Below, one piece after another: positions 55,947 to 64,000 of a stretch of 64,000 nt of DNA; the stretch's first letter is position 1, and each line of letters starts with the position of its first letter. The notes below the pieces were generated by a model, which ran no database searches, was not told the DNA's origin, and was given only the letters and a program-made list of their open reading frames with translations. This stretch comes from Natronorubrum aibiense. GTDB taxonomy: Archaea > Halobacteriota > Halobacteria > Halobacteriales > Natrialbaceae. Both the position numbers and the translations under genes were made by a program. The stretch is taken from contig NZ_CP045491.1 of assembly GCF_009392895.1 (NCBI RefSeq), positions 1-64,000 on the forward strand. Direction: 5' to 3'.

Positions 55947-56297
55947 ATGGACGGCACATCGAAACCGACGCGGCTCGAGGACGGTGCCGACCTCGAGGCG
56001 TTCGTCGGCGCTCACGACGTTGCGCTCGTCGAATGCTATACCAGCGGATGTTCGAAATGTCAGGCGATGGAGCCGGTGTTGGGAACCGTCGCTCGGGCAA
56101 CCGACGTCCCCGTCGGACTGCTCAATCCCGGTGACGACATCGCGCTGCTCAAGCGCCTCGAACTCGACTCGGTGCCGACGCTACTGGTGTATCGAGACGG
56201 CACCGAAATCGCCCGCCGAGCCGAGGGGTTCATCGGAGCAGCGGGTGTCCTCGAGTTCCTCGAGGACACCGCCCCAGCGGCTGTCGATCGCAACTGA
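55947..56297 (+). CDS. Thioredoxin family protein
   Basis: 116 residues with the active-site CSKC in CYTSGCSKCQAMEP and the cis-proline loop SVPTLLVYRDG. It would act as a thiol-disulphide oxidoreductase. ATG 55947 gives the single-domain length; the frame upstream to 55449 is without similarity. The 290-bp gap before it holds nothing recognised. Confidence 0.9.
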   Translation: MDGTSKPTRLEDGADLEAFVGAHDVALVECYTSGCSKCQAMEPVLGTVARATDVPVGLLNPGDDIALLKRLELDSVPTLLVYRDGTEIARRAEGFIGAAGVLEFLEDTAPAAVDRN

Positions 56298-56351
56298 TCG
56301 GTCGTTGCGTTCCGCCAGCGACTGATCGGCGCTCGTCGGCACCCGCCGCCG

Positions 56352-56648
56352 CTAGTCGTCGGGTTCGAGGTCCTGTGGGTCGACGTCGCCCGCGAGGAAT
56401 TGTTCGCCGAGGTCGGTGATATCGTACATCCCGACGGTGAGTTGGCTCAACAGCCCATACTTGACGAGTTGCCGACATCGATAGGCGGCATCGGGTGCAC
56501 GACAAACGTCTTCGTCGCTGATGTGCTCAGGTGTAAAGACGTCGTCCGACCGCATCAGTTTGACAATGTCGCCGTCTACGGGTGCCATCCACTCGGCGCT
56601 GCAGATCAGTTCGTCGAGTTCGTCATCGTCCAATATACGTTCGTCCAT
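56352..56648 (-). CDS. Small winged-helix-like protein
   Basis: 98 residues. EWMAPVDGDIVKLMRSDDVF and AYRCRQLVKYGLLSQLTVGMY read as a winged HTH of the PadR/DUF2250-like style common in haloarchaea, with an acidic tail. It converges with the thioredoxin gene. Function unknown. ATG 56648 is preferred to ATG 56657. Confidence 0.78.
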   Translation of the reverse strand: MDERILDDDELDELICSAEWMAPVDGDIVKLMRSDDVFTPEHISDEDVCRAPDAAYRCRQLVKYGLLSQLTVGMYDITDLGEQFLAGDVDPQDLEPDD

Positions 56649-56932
56649 AGCTATCATCCCCTTGAAAGCGGTTGATTCGTGCGGTCGAAGGGTGTCACAC
56701 TACATGAGACTGTTGGTCGCCATAATCCAGCCACCGACATTCGACGCGTCACGGAATCGCGGCCCGTTCTGGTAGACGAGCGAATCGACACTCTCGACCG
56801 AGACTGCTCGACCACCCGTCGCCGTACGGCGAACTGGCGGCCAGTCTGGTCGTGTGATCGGCTTTGGATACTGAAAGTTCGGTTGCAAAACACTTATGCC
56901 CGAACCGAAAGTACGGTTTGTAACTACATTGT

Positions 56933-57136
56933 ATGGCCCTCTCCCGTTTACTTTCTACTCTCTTTGACGGATCAGAAGCGAACACCGAATCACCGTCGAC
57001 GCCACAAGATTCCGAGGAGACGGAACAGCCCGTGGTTATCTACGAGTGTCGAGACTGCGGAACGAACGTCTCGGCTGATACGACCCGTTGTCCGGTGTGT
57101 GACGGAGACGACATCGTGCGCTATTCGATCGAGTGA
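56933..57136 (+). CDS. Small zinc-ribbon protein
   Basis: 67 residues. YECRDCGTNVSADTTRCPVC gives two CxxC knuckles, preceded by an amphipathic N-terminus (MALSRLLSTLF). No known function; such proteins are common in haloarchaea. The stop overlaps the convergent glycosyltransferase gene by 16 nt. Confidence 0.78.
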   Translation: MALSRLLSTLFDGSEANTESPSTPQDSEETEQPVVIYECRDCGTNVSADTTRCPVCDGDDIVRYSIE

Positions 57137-58179
57137 GTCGGCGGCCGACTGTCAGTCCCCGTTCGGTCGGGTTCGCCGCTCGTAACCTCGAGTGAGTCGT
57201 TTTCGTCCGCGTCGAGCCAGATACCGAAGCCGAGTGCAATCAGCCCGAGTAACGTCGCTACGAACGAGCCGATCATGCCGACAGAGCCCTCGTCGTCGCG
57301 GAGGAGACGGACGAGCGAGCCGCCGAGCCCGGCGCTGCCACCGACGAGCCCGACAGCGCCGGTGCCGTAGAAAACGACGGCCGGATGGAACTCCTGAACC
57401 ACGTATCTGGTCTTCAGCCGCCAGAGGAAGCTTCGAAGCAACAGCAGCGAGACGAATCTGATGAACGGGACGTACCGGATGCTGCTTTCCTCGTCGCCGT
57501 AGATGGCCGTCATCGGGACATCGGCGACACGGCGCTCGTGGACGTTGAGGTGAGTCAGGATGTGGTTGAGAAAGCCGTAGCGGTCGGTGATCGCCTCGAG
57601 GTCGAGTTCCTCGATCGCCTCCCTCGAGATGGCGGTGTACCCGTTCTGTGGATCGCCGATCGTCCAGTATCCCGAGGCGAACTTCGAGAGGCCGGTGAGC
57701 ATCGCGTTGCCGAGAAACCGGAACGAGGACATACCGCTGCGGTCTTCGGGGGTGAGCAGCCGGTTGCCCTTGGCGTAGTCAGCCTCCCCCTCGACGACCG
57801 GATCGATGATTCGATCCAAGATGTCGGGGTCCATCTGGCCATCGCCGTTCAAGACAGCGACGACGTCCATCTCGTCCGCAGCGGCGTGTTCGTACCCCGT
57901 CTTGACGGCGGCACCGTAGCCGCGGTTTTCGTCGTGACGGATCGGGACGACGCGTCGTCCTTCACCGCCGTCAGTGACCGTCAGCTCCGGTGTCGACTCG
58001 GCTGTCTCGTTAATCCGGGATGCAACCCGTTGGATCACATCCCAACTGTTGTCCGGCGATGCGTCGTCGACGGCGTAGATCCGGTCGACGAAGTCTGGAA
58101 CCGTCTCGATGACGGTGCCGACGAACGCCGCCTCGTTGTAGGCCGTGACGACGACGCCGATTCGTTTGCCCTTATACAT
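57121..58179 (-). CDS. Membrane-anchored family 2 glycosyltransferase
   Basis: 352 residues. A GT-A domain with GVVVTAYNEAAFVGTVIETV, AVDDASPDNSW and VLNGDGQMDPDIL resembles dolichol-phosphate sugar transferases. Two membrane helices near the C-terminus (VVFYGTGAVGLVGGSAG and FVATLLGLIALGFGIWLD) would hold it to the membrane. It overlaps the dehydrogenase gene by 8 nt, and closes the operon. It may move the diacetamido sugar, or the first sugar, to a lipid carrier. Confidence 0.9.
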   Translation of the reverse strand: MYKGKRIGVVVTAYNEAAFVGTVIETVPDFVDRIYAVDDASPDNSWDVIQRVASRINETAESTPELTVTDGGEGRRVVPIRHDENRGYGAAVKTGYEHAAADEMDVVAVLNGDGQMDPDILDRIIDPVVEGEADYAKGNRLLTPEDRSGMSSFRFLGNAMLTGLSKFASGYWTIGDPQNGYTAISREAIEELDLEAITDRYGFLNHILTHLNVHERRVADVPMTAIYGDEESSIRYVPFIRFVSLLLLRSFLWRLKTRYVVQEFHPAVVFYGTGAVGLVGGSAGLGGSLVRLLRDDEGSVGMIGSFVATLLGLIALGFGIWLDADENDSLEVTSGEPDRTGTDSRPPTHSIE

Positions 58180-59680
58180 CGTGTCCTCCGTCGGCAGCAT
58201 CGAAGTCGACAGTGGAATCGCTCGAGCGATCGGTCCGTCCACCGTCCGCAGTCAGCGACTGTCCGTCCGCCGTCACGGACTCTCGACCGTTACCTGTCGG
58301 CGCGCGACCGCTTGCCGTGCCGCCGAGCGTATACACCTGGTGTGGCGTCGCCGAGAAGTCGACCGCGTCCCGCCCGTCGACGACCACCATCGGCTCGAGG
58401 TCTGCCCACGGGATTCGATCGAACGCCTGGTGTGGTGTGACGATCACGGCCGCATCGAACGACTCGGCTGCGAGGTCGTCGATCTCGACGGCTCGAGCAC
58501 CGTACGCCGATGGATCGACGAGCGGGTCGACGCCGGCAACCGCCGCGTCACGGGCAGTCAGTTCGTCGATCACGCCGATCGCCGGCGAGGCCCGGGTCTC
58601 CTCGACGCCCGGTCGGTAGGTCACGCCGAGGACGACGACCGACGCGTCGGCGAGGTCGGTTCCCGTCGCCGCGAGTTCCCGCTCGAGGCGGTCGACGACG
58701 ACCGCCGGCATCTCGTCGTTGACCTGTCGGGCGGTTCGTGTCAACTCCATCGGCTCGTCCATTCTGGAGAGCAGGAAGTGCGGGTAGTAGGGGATGCAGT
58801 GACCACCGACGCCCGGTCCGGGGTCGTGAAGCTGGCACATCGGCAGGTCGTTCGCCGTCGCGATGGCTTCGCGGACCGAAATACCGAGTTCGTCGGCGAG
58901 CCGGCCGAGTTCGTTCGCCAGCGCGATGTTGACGTCGCGATAGACGCCTTCGAACACTTTGACGGCCTCTGCCGTCGTTGCATCCGAGACCGGATGCACC
59001 TCGTTGTCCGAGAGTTCGTCGTAGACGACCGTCGCGGCCCGCGTGCTCTCCGCGTCGATGCCGCCGACGACCTTCGGATACTGGCCGCGGATGTCCCGCA
59101 GCGCCGTTCCCGAAGACGTCCGTTCCGGGCAGAACGCGAGCCCGAACTCGTCGGAAGCGAGTCCACTCTCCTCGATCAGATGTGGCTCGAGGACGTCGCG
59201 ACAGGTCCCCGGCGGCAGCGTCGACTCGGCGATGACCAGATCGCCGGGCTCGAGTCCGGCTGCGATGTCGTCGATCACCGACTCGACTGTCGTGAGGTTG
59301 GGTTCGCCGTCGTCGTCGATCAGCGTCGGGACGATGATCACGTGAACGCGCGCGTCGGCCGCCGCGGCGGTGCCGTCGGTCGTCGCCTCGAGTCGCCCGC
59401 GCTCGACTTGCTCGGCAATGAGCTCCTCGAGACCCGGTTCGCCGACGACGTGACTGGTGCCATCGTTTATCGTCTCGACGACGTCGGGGTCGATGTCGAC
59501 GCCGGTAACGTTGCCCGTCGTTTCGGCGTAGACGGCCGCAAGCGGGAGCCCCATCTTTCCGAGACCGTAGACAGCGACCGGAATTTCTCCCGTGGTGAAC
59601 AGTTCGCGCTGGCGGTCCGGCGACGCCGTCGACTCGTAGAGCCCAGGCGCTGACTCGGCATCGGGAGTGTCGGGACTCAT
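58172..59680 (-). CDS. UDP-N-acetylhexosamine 6-dehydrogenase (WbpA-like)
   Basis: 502 residues. VAVYGLGKMGLPLAAVYAE binds NAD; the catalytic cysteine is in GVGGHCIPYYP. The domain pattern is that of UDP-GlcNAc/ManNAc 6-dehydrogenases, which oxidise C6 twice to a uronic acid. The C-terminal ~60 residues are a Ser/Thr/Asp-rich extension without similarity. It overlaps the next oxidoreductase gene by 4 nt. Confidence 0.92.
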   Translation of the reverse strand: MSPDTPDAESAPGLYESTASPDRQRELFTTGEIPVAVYGLGKMGLPLAAVYAETTGNVTGVDIDPDVVETINDGTSHVVGEPGLEELIAEQVERGRLEATTDGTAAAADARVHVIIVPTLIDDDGEPNLTTVESVIDDIAAGLEPGDLVIAESTLPPGTCRDVLEPHLIEESGLASDEFGLAFCPERTSSGTALRDIRGQYPKVVGGIDAESTRAATVVYDELSDNEVHPVSDATTAEAVKVFEGVYRDVNIALANELGRLADELGISVREAIATANDLPMCQLHDPGPGVGGHCIPYYPHFLLSRMDEPMELTRTARQVNDEMPAVVVDRLERELAATGTDLADASVVVLGVTYRPGVEETRASPAIGVIDELTARDAAVAGVDPLVDPSAYGARAVEIDDLAAESFDAAVIVTPHQAFDRIPWADLEPMVVVDGRDAVDFSATPHQVYTLGGTASGRAPTGNGRESVTADGQSLTADGGRTDRSSDSTVDFDAADGGHDV

Positions 59681-60666
59681 CGCGCGCTCACCTCGCGGGC
59701 TTGCGTCTCCTCACCGATGAGCGAGTCGATCAACTGGACCGTCTCGAGGGCCTCGATGCCGTCCTCGGCGGTCACGACCGGTTCCGAGCCGGTTCGGGCG
59801 GCCTCGACGAACGCCTCGAGTTCGTGGCGAAGCGGTTCGCCGTTATCGACCCGCGGCCGCTCGACGACGCTCTCGTGACGATAGCGACGCGTGCCGTCGT
59901 CGATGAGATACTCCGGATACGAATCCCGGTGGATCAGGACCGACTGTTGGAGGTAGTCGACCTCGACGAGACAGTCGCGAGCGGTGACGGTGAGCGTCCG
60001 GACTTTCTTCTGGGTGACGCGACTCGCAGTCAGCGAGGCGACGACGTCGCCGTACTCCATCGTCGCCGTGGCATACTGGCCACCGTCGGTCCCCATCGCA
60101 CTCACCGAGTCGGGCCGGTCACCGAGCAGGGAGTCGACGATGTCGACGTCGTGGACCATCAAATCGAAGATGACGTTGCCCGGTGCCGTCCGGTCGATCG
60201 GCGGCCCGAGTCGTTCGGCCTCGAGACTGATGACCTCGAGGTCGTCGATCAGGTCGGCGACCGTCTGCACGGCCGGATTGAACCGCTCGATGTGGCCGAC
60301 CTGCAAAACGAGCCCCCGGTCTCGAGCCAGTTGGGCCAGCGCTCGACCCTGCTCGACCGTCTCGGCGATCGGCTTTTCGACGAGTACGTGGACATCCGCT
60401 TCCAGACACGTCGAGACCACGTCGTGGTGGGCCTGCGTCGGAACGGCGACCGTAACGACGTCACAGCGCTCGAGCACGGTTTCGAACGGGACGGCCTCGG
60501 TCTCGTACTCGTCTGCGATCCGGTGTGCGACGGCGTCGTCGTGGTCGGTGACACACGAAAGATCGACAGTTGGTAATTCACTGTACACGCGCGCGTGATT
60601 CGCGCCCATCGATCCGACGCCGATGACGCCGGCTTTGATCGGGCGTGAAGAGGGAGTTCGACTCAT
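59677..60666 (-). CDS. Gfo/Idh/MocA 3-dehydrogenase (WbpB-like)
   Basis: 329 residues. AGVIGVGSMGANHARVY binds NAD, and EKPIAETVEQGRALAQ is the EKP active-site motif. In the neighbouring pathway such an enzyme oxidises C3 of UDP-GlcNAc uronate. The ATGA overlaps on both sides mark it as part of the operon. Confidence 0.92.
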   Translation of the reverse strand: MSRTPSSRPIKAGVIGVGSMGANHARVYSELPTVDLSCVTDHDDAVAHRIADEYETEAVPFETVLERCDVVTVAVPTQAHHDVVSTCLEADVHVLVEKPIAETVEQGRALAQLARDRGLVLQVGHIERFNPAVQTVADLIDDLEVISLEAERLGPPIDRTAPGNVIFDLMVHDVDIVDSLLGDRPDSVSAMGTDGGQYATATMEYGDVVASLTASRVTQKKVRTLTVTARDCLVEVDYLQQSVLIHRDSYPEYLIDDGTRRYRHESVVERPRVDNGEPLRHELEAFVEAARTGSEPVVTAEDGIEALETVQLIDSLIGEETQAREVSAR

Positions 60667-61892
60667 TGGGAGTGAAAGTGGTCTCGCACTGCTTCGACGA
60701 CGATCCGCCGGTCACGCTCCGAGAGATCCGGATGGACGGGCAGGGAAAGGACGGTCTCGGCGGCCTGCTCCGCGTTCGGCAGCGTTGCGGCGGCCGTGCT
60801 CACCGTTTCGTACGCCGACTGTCGGTGGATCGGCGTCCCGTAGTAGACGCCGGTATCGACACCGTGGTCCTCGAGCGTCGCCGCGAGCGCGTCGCGGTCG
60901 TCAGTCCGAACGGTGTACTGGTGATACACATGCCGGTAACCATCCGGTTCCGTCGGCGTCTCGAGCGGCAGCCCGTCCAACTGCTCGTCGTAGAACGACG
61001 CGTTCGCCCGGCGTGCCCGGTTGAACTCCGGGAGTCGCTCGAGTTGGGCGCGGCCGATTGCGGCCGCGAGACTCGTCAGCCGATAGTTGTGGCCGAGGTC
61101 GACGTGGTCGTAGCTGCCGCCGTCGCCGACGTCTCGGCCGTGGTTGACGAAACTCGCAGCGCGGTCGGCGACGTCGTCGCGGTCGGTGGTGATCATCCCA
61201 CCCTCGCCAGTGGTCATGTTCTTCGTCGGGTAAAACGAGAAACACGCAGCATCACCGAGTGAGCCAACGCGATCGCCATCGATGGCCGCGCCGTGGGCCT
61301 GACACGCGTCTTCGACGACGAACAGATCGTGTTCGTCAGCGAGGGAGCCGAGCGCGTCCATATCGGCTGCCAGCCCGTAGAGGTGAACGGGAACGAGGCC
61401 GACGATATCGTCACGCTCGGCGAGGAGTCGTTCGACGTCGACTGGATCGATCGTGTACGTCTCGGGATCGATGTCCGCAAAGACCGGGGTTCCACCGGCG
61501 AGTCTGATCGCGTTCGCGCTCGCGACGAACGAAAACGGAGACGTGATGACCGCATCGCCGTCCTCGAGGCCGACAGCCTCGAGTGCAGCGTGTAACGCAG
61601 TCGTCCCGTTCGACGTTGCAACACCGCACTCGGCACCGCAGTAGGCAGCGAACGACGATTCGAAGGCCCTCACTTCCGGCCCATCGGCGAGCATCCCGCT
61701 CTCGAGAACGGACTGGACTCGCTGTTTCGCCTCTGCGCCGATATCGGGCGCTGCGATCGAAACCGACTCGTCAGTCGACGGCTCGTCCAGCTCCGTCGTC
61801 TCGCGTTCGGGTTCGGCCCCCGCACCACCGTCGGTGCTGGTTTCCGTGCCACCGTCGGTTCCGATCTCGGGGTCGGTGTTTGAATCAGTCAT
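60663..61892 (-). CDS. DegT/DnrJ/EryC1/StrS aminotransferase (WbpE-like)
   Basis: 409-residue sugar aminotransferase. The PLP lysine is in SFYPTKNMTTGEGGMITT; CGVATSNGTTALHAALEAV and VEDACQAHGA are typical. It would aminate the 3-keto sugar. An acidic N-terminal extension of ~45 residues precedes the fold. It overlaps both neighbours by 4 nt. Confidence 0.94.
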   Translation of the reverse strand: MTDSNTDPEIGTDGGTETSTDGGAGAEPERETTELDEPSTDESVSIAAPDIGAEAKQRVQSVLESGMLADGPEVRAFESSFAAYCGAECGVATSNGTTALHAALEAVGLEDGDAVITSPFSFVASANAIRLAGGTPVFADIDPETYTIDPVDVERLLAERDDIVGLVPVHLYGLAADMDALGSLADEHDLFVVEDACQAHGAAIDGDRVGSLGDAACFSFYPTKNMTTGEGGMITTDRDDVADRAASFVNHGRDVGDGGSYDHVDLGHNYRLTSLAAAIGRAQLERLPEFNRARRANASFYDEQLDGLPLETPTEPDGYRHVYHQYTVRTDDRDALAATLEDHGVDTGVYYGTPIHRQSAYETVSTAAATLPNAEQAAETVLSLPVHPDLSERDRRIVVEAVRDHFHSQ

Positions 61893-62467
61893 GCGATCTG
61901 ATTTGCACCCTCGAGTGGCTCCGGTAGCGTTTGGACCGACGCTGGCGTGCCAACGGCGAGCGTCCCGGGTGGAACGTCCTCGGTGACGACCGAACCGGCG
62001 GCGACGAACGCATTTTCGCCGATCGTTACGCCGGGCAGCAGCGTCGCATTGGCACCGATCGAGGCACCGTCCTCGATCGTCGGTCCCTCGAGGCCGTTGT
62101 CCGTCCTGACCGGATACTCGTCGTTCGTCATGACTGCTCCCGGTCCGACGAAGACGTTGCTCCCGATCGTCGTTTCAGTCGGAACGTACACATTCGTTTG
62201 CAGACTGACGTCGTCGCCGATCGTCGTTTGGCCGTCGATAACCGTCTTGGTCCCGACGAGAACGTCGTCGCCGATCGTCGTGCCCTCTCTGACCAGCACG
62301 CTGTGTCCAGTCGTGAACTCGTCACCGATCGTGACGTCGCCGTAGACGATCGAACCGGCTCTGATCGTTGCGTCGTCACCGACTCGTGTCGGTTCGTCGA
62401 ACGATCCGTAGCCGACCGTCGCATCGTCGTCGACGACACAGTCGTCGCCGTGTACGAACCGACTCAT
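61889..62467 (-). CDS. Hexapeptide-repeat N-acetyltransferase (WbpD-like)
   Basis: 192 residues made of left-handed beta-helix hexapeptides, e.g. IGDDVLVGTKTVIDG and IGSNVFVGPGAVMTND, ending PPGTLAVGTPA. It would acetylate the 3-amino group. It is the first gene of the five-gene operon and probably sits behind its promoter. Confidence 0.93.
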   Translation of the reverse strand: MSRFVHGDDCVVDDDATVGYGSFDEPTRVGDDATIRAGSIVYGDVTIGDEFTTGHSVLVREGTTIGDDVLVGTKTVIDGQTTIGDDVSLQTNVYVPTETTIGSNVFVGPGAVMTNDEYPVRTDNGLEGPTIEDGASIGANATLLPGVTIGENAFVAAGSVVTEDVPPGTLAVGTPASVQTLPEPLEGANQIA

Positions 62468-62886
62468 CGGGTCACACCTCTATTGGTACTCGTTACGTCC
62501 GTCTCAGACAGCCGAAACCGCACGTGTAATTTATACATCATTTGTACGCGATACCCGTGTGGGCAATCATCCTGACACAACTGGTAACACGGCTTTGTTA
62601 TCCCTGTCCTGACGCATCTGTAGTCGGAAACTACACCGCCAGCGACCCCGGAAAACGAAAACAGCGGTGAAACGGCGTCTCACACCCGCGTTCGGATGGT
62701 CCAAGCAGTTATTCGCCGAGAAATAGTCGACTAGACGTCAGTCATGAACGCCAACTGGTACAATCTCCTTTCGATCGGGTAGCCGAGCGATAGTAAAGTG
62801 ATACAGTCTGGCATTCGGTGACGTGAGGTATCCGAATACACCCGATAATCGGGAACGGGAGCCGATTCGGGAACGCGAGGACGCTT
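62468..62886. other. Divergent promoter region of the glycan operon
   Basis: About 420 bp between the glycan operon and the DUF7344-like regulator. Moderately AT-rich in parts; no supportable gene. It must hold the promoters of both. Confidence 0.5.
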
Positions 62887-63423
62887 ATGCCTGAACACGA
62901 ACTGACACAAGCCGAACTGTTCGACGTATTCAGTAACGCTCGAAGACGACGAACGGTCCAGTATCTCAAACAGCGAGGTGGGGTAGCCGACCTGGCCCCG
63001 CTCGTCGAGCAAGTCGCTGCCTGGGAGAACGAGACCGACCCCGACGAGGTCACGCGCACACAGCGCCGGCGAGTCTATATTTCGCTGTACCAGACCCACC
63101 TCCCGATGCTCGAGGAACACGGCATCGTCGATTGGGATCCAGACGACCACGCCATCGAACTGCTTCCCGGCGACGACGTCTTCGAACCATATCTCGATCA
63201 CCGACTCGAGGACGACCGTCCGTGGCACCGACTCTACATGACGGTCACGTCACTCGGGCTCCTCGCGCTCGTGTTGTCGTGGCTCTCGGTCGGCCCGCTG
63301 ACGACGGCCGCCGCGCCGGCGATCGCGCTGGCGCTGTGTCTGCTCGTCCTGGCCGTCTCGGTCGCACAGCACGTCTCGCGACGACCCAGATTCGACTCCC
63401 CGCTGTCCTTTGCGAGCCGCTAA
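62887..63423 (+). CDS. HTH/membrane protein of the DUF7344 type
   Basis: 178 residues. A winged HTH (ELFDVFSNARRRRTVQYLKQ, RRVYISLYQTHLPMLEEHGI) is followed by two membrane helices (TSLGLLALVLSWLSV, APAIALALCLLVLAVSV). Such membrane-linked regulators are common near haloarchaeal surface-glycan loci. Divergent from the wbp-like operon, it is the prime candidate to control it. Confidence 0.82.
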   Translation: MPEHELTQAELFDVFSNARRRRTVQYLKQRGGVADLAPLVEQVAAWENETDPDEVTRTQRRRVYISLYQTHLPMLEEHGIVDWDPDDHAIELLPGDDVFEPYLDHRLEDDRPWHRLYMTVTSLGLLALVLSWLSVGPLTTAAAPAIALALCLLVLAVSVAQHVSRRPRFDSPLSFASR

Positions 63424-63874
63424 CGACCGGCTCGAGTTTTCACCGTCACCGCTCGCCGGTCGCTGCCGATCCGACGTACCATCCCTATCACGTTTCCAGA
63501 TCGGTTCGCATCCAGCAGACCGAACTGCGACACCCGCTCCGAGCGACTATCTCTCGCCGTGAGTGTCGACCTCGAGCGAACGTGAACAGAGCTGTGGGGC
63601 CTCGCGTTGGCGACGAACGACAACGACGGCGCGTCAATCCGGGTTGAAGATCGCTACAACGGGACAGAGGATCACGGAGGTCCGTCTCCGCTACTCATAC
63701 TGCCAGACAAACAGCCAGTAAACGCCCGATCGAACGCGAACGGTCGTCGCTGGAGGCGACGAGCCGTGAGACGCGATCGATTCGTGAATCGTTTTGTCCG
63801 GCAGTATCACCACCGCACAAGAACGTGTTACTCGACAGTCGGCTCGACACTCGGCCTCGTGTCGCACCGACGCG
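63424..63874. other. Intergenic region, no gene recognised
   Basis: About 450 bp. Frames within have no similarity; the longest (63607-63981, plus strand) is Arg-rich, unlike haloarchaeal proteins, and is antisense to the partial gene that follows. Confidence 0.5.
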
Positions 63875-64000
63875 TCACTCGTCGGTCGATTCCTCGGTCG
63901 TCACCCAGACGAACGTATCTTCTTCGGCATTTTCGTTCGTCGGCTCAGCTGGTGGGTCTCCCTGGTACAACAAGACACTGATGCGAACGGATTCTCCGTC
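63875..64000 (-). CDS. DUF1616-like protein, C-terminal end (partial)
   Basis: The minus strand from the window edge encodes 41 residues and a stop. VRISVLLYQGDPPAEPT and TFVWVTTEESTDE resemble the C-terminus of DUF1616 proteins found near archaeal glycan genes. The rest lies beyond the window, so identity is tentative. Confidence 0.6.
   Translation of the reverse strand, partial: DGESVRISVLLYQGDPPAEPTNENAEEDTFVWVTTEESTDE

Noticed and set aside
63607-63981. 124-residue Arg-rich plus-strand frame near the window end
   Set aside because: Its composition is unlike haloarchaeal proteins and it is antisense to the DUF1616-like C-terminus.

Overview
The window looks like chromosomal DNA of an extremely halophilic archaeon (class Halobacteria). 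It is GC-rich and codes for very acidic proteins. Many transcripts look leaderless, with TATA-like boxes about 27-29 nt before the ATG. Archaeal or haloarchaeal families recur: RdfA with an SMC-related partner, an RPA operon, a GHMP-type shikimate kinase, a CDC48/VAT ATPase, a split B12-dependent mutase, DUF5796 and a DUF35-thiolase pair. Housekeeping genes (rpa1, glnA, aroK, riboflavin pathway) argue against a plasmid. Genus is not assigned. I saw no rRNA, tRNA, transposase, phage gene or CRISPR array.

Layout. 0.1-4.2 kb: a ParA ATPase with an overlapping acidic partner, an XPB-like helicase on the other strand, and a TrkA-type domain protein that lacks its expected membrane part. 4.2-8.2 kb: AT-rich gaps around rdfA and an SMC-like ATPase gene, a pair linked to rod shape in haloarchaea. 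8.2-18.5 kb: an IclR regulator and an acyl- or aryl-CoA degradation set (CoA ligase, CoA transferase, acyl-CoA dehydrogenase, 3-hydroxyacyl-CoA dehydrogenase, thiolase plus DUF35, 4-hydroxybenzoyl-CoA-type thioesterase, PaaG-like isomerase, LLM oxidoreductase). 18.7-22.7 kb: class I and class II haloacid dehalogenase homologues beside a sodium:solute symporter with two small membrane partners. 22.9-29.2 kb: UspA, a split acyl-CoA mutase with MeaB, a second acyl-CoA dehydrogenase and a MaoC hydratase.

29.6-36.8 kb: a CDC48-type ATPase, a Tat-exported repeat protein, two small conserved proteins, shikimate kinase plus chorismate mutase, and a dicarboxylate/amino-acid symporter. 36.9-48.3 kb: an ABC exporter, a cobalamin adenosyltransferase, a winged-helix regulator, an SPFH protein, a GlpA-like flavoprotein, a CBS protein, MsrA, an enoyl-CoA hydratase, a riboflavin-pathway reductase, a methyltransferase and a ZIP transporter. 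48.4-57.1 kb: the rpa1-rpap1-rpe operon, small membrane and zinc-ribbon proteins, glutamine synthetase with a small HTH gene, and a thioredoxin-like protein.

57.1-64 kb: a tightly overlapping five-gene operon that matches the WbpA-WbpB-WbpE-WbpD route to a UDP-2,3-diacetamido uronic acid, plus a membrane-anchored glycosyltransferase. A divergent HTH/membrane regulator and the 3' end of a DUF1616-like gene follow.

How it fits together: the 8-29 kb stretch reads as organic-acid catabolism, with uptake, activation, beta-oxidation, possible dehalogenation, and a mutase step that uses adenosylcobalamin, which CobO at 39 kb would help make. The last cluster builds a surface or N-glycan sugar. A short intergenic repeat occurs at 4.3 kb and 45.8 kb; the second copy folds into a strong hairpin.
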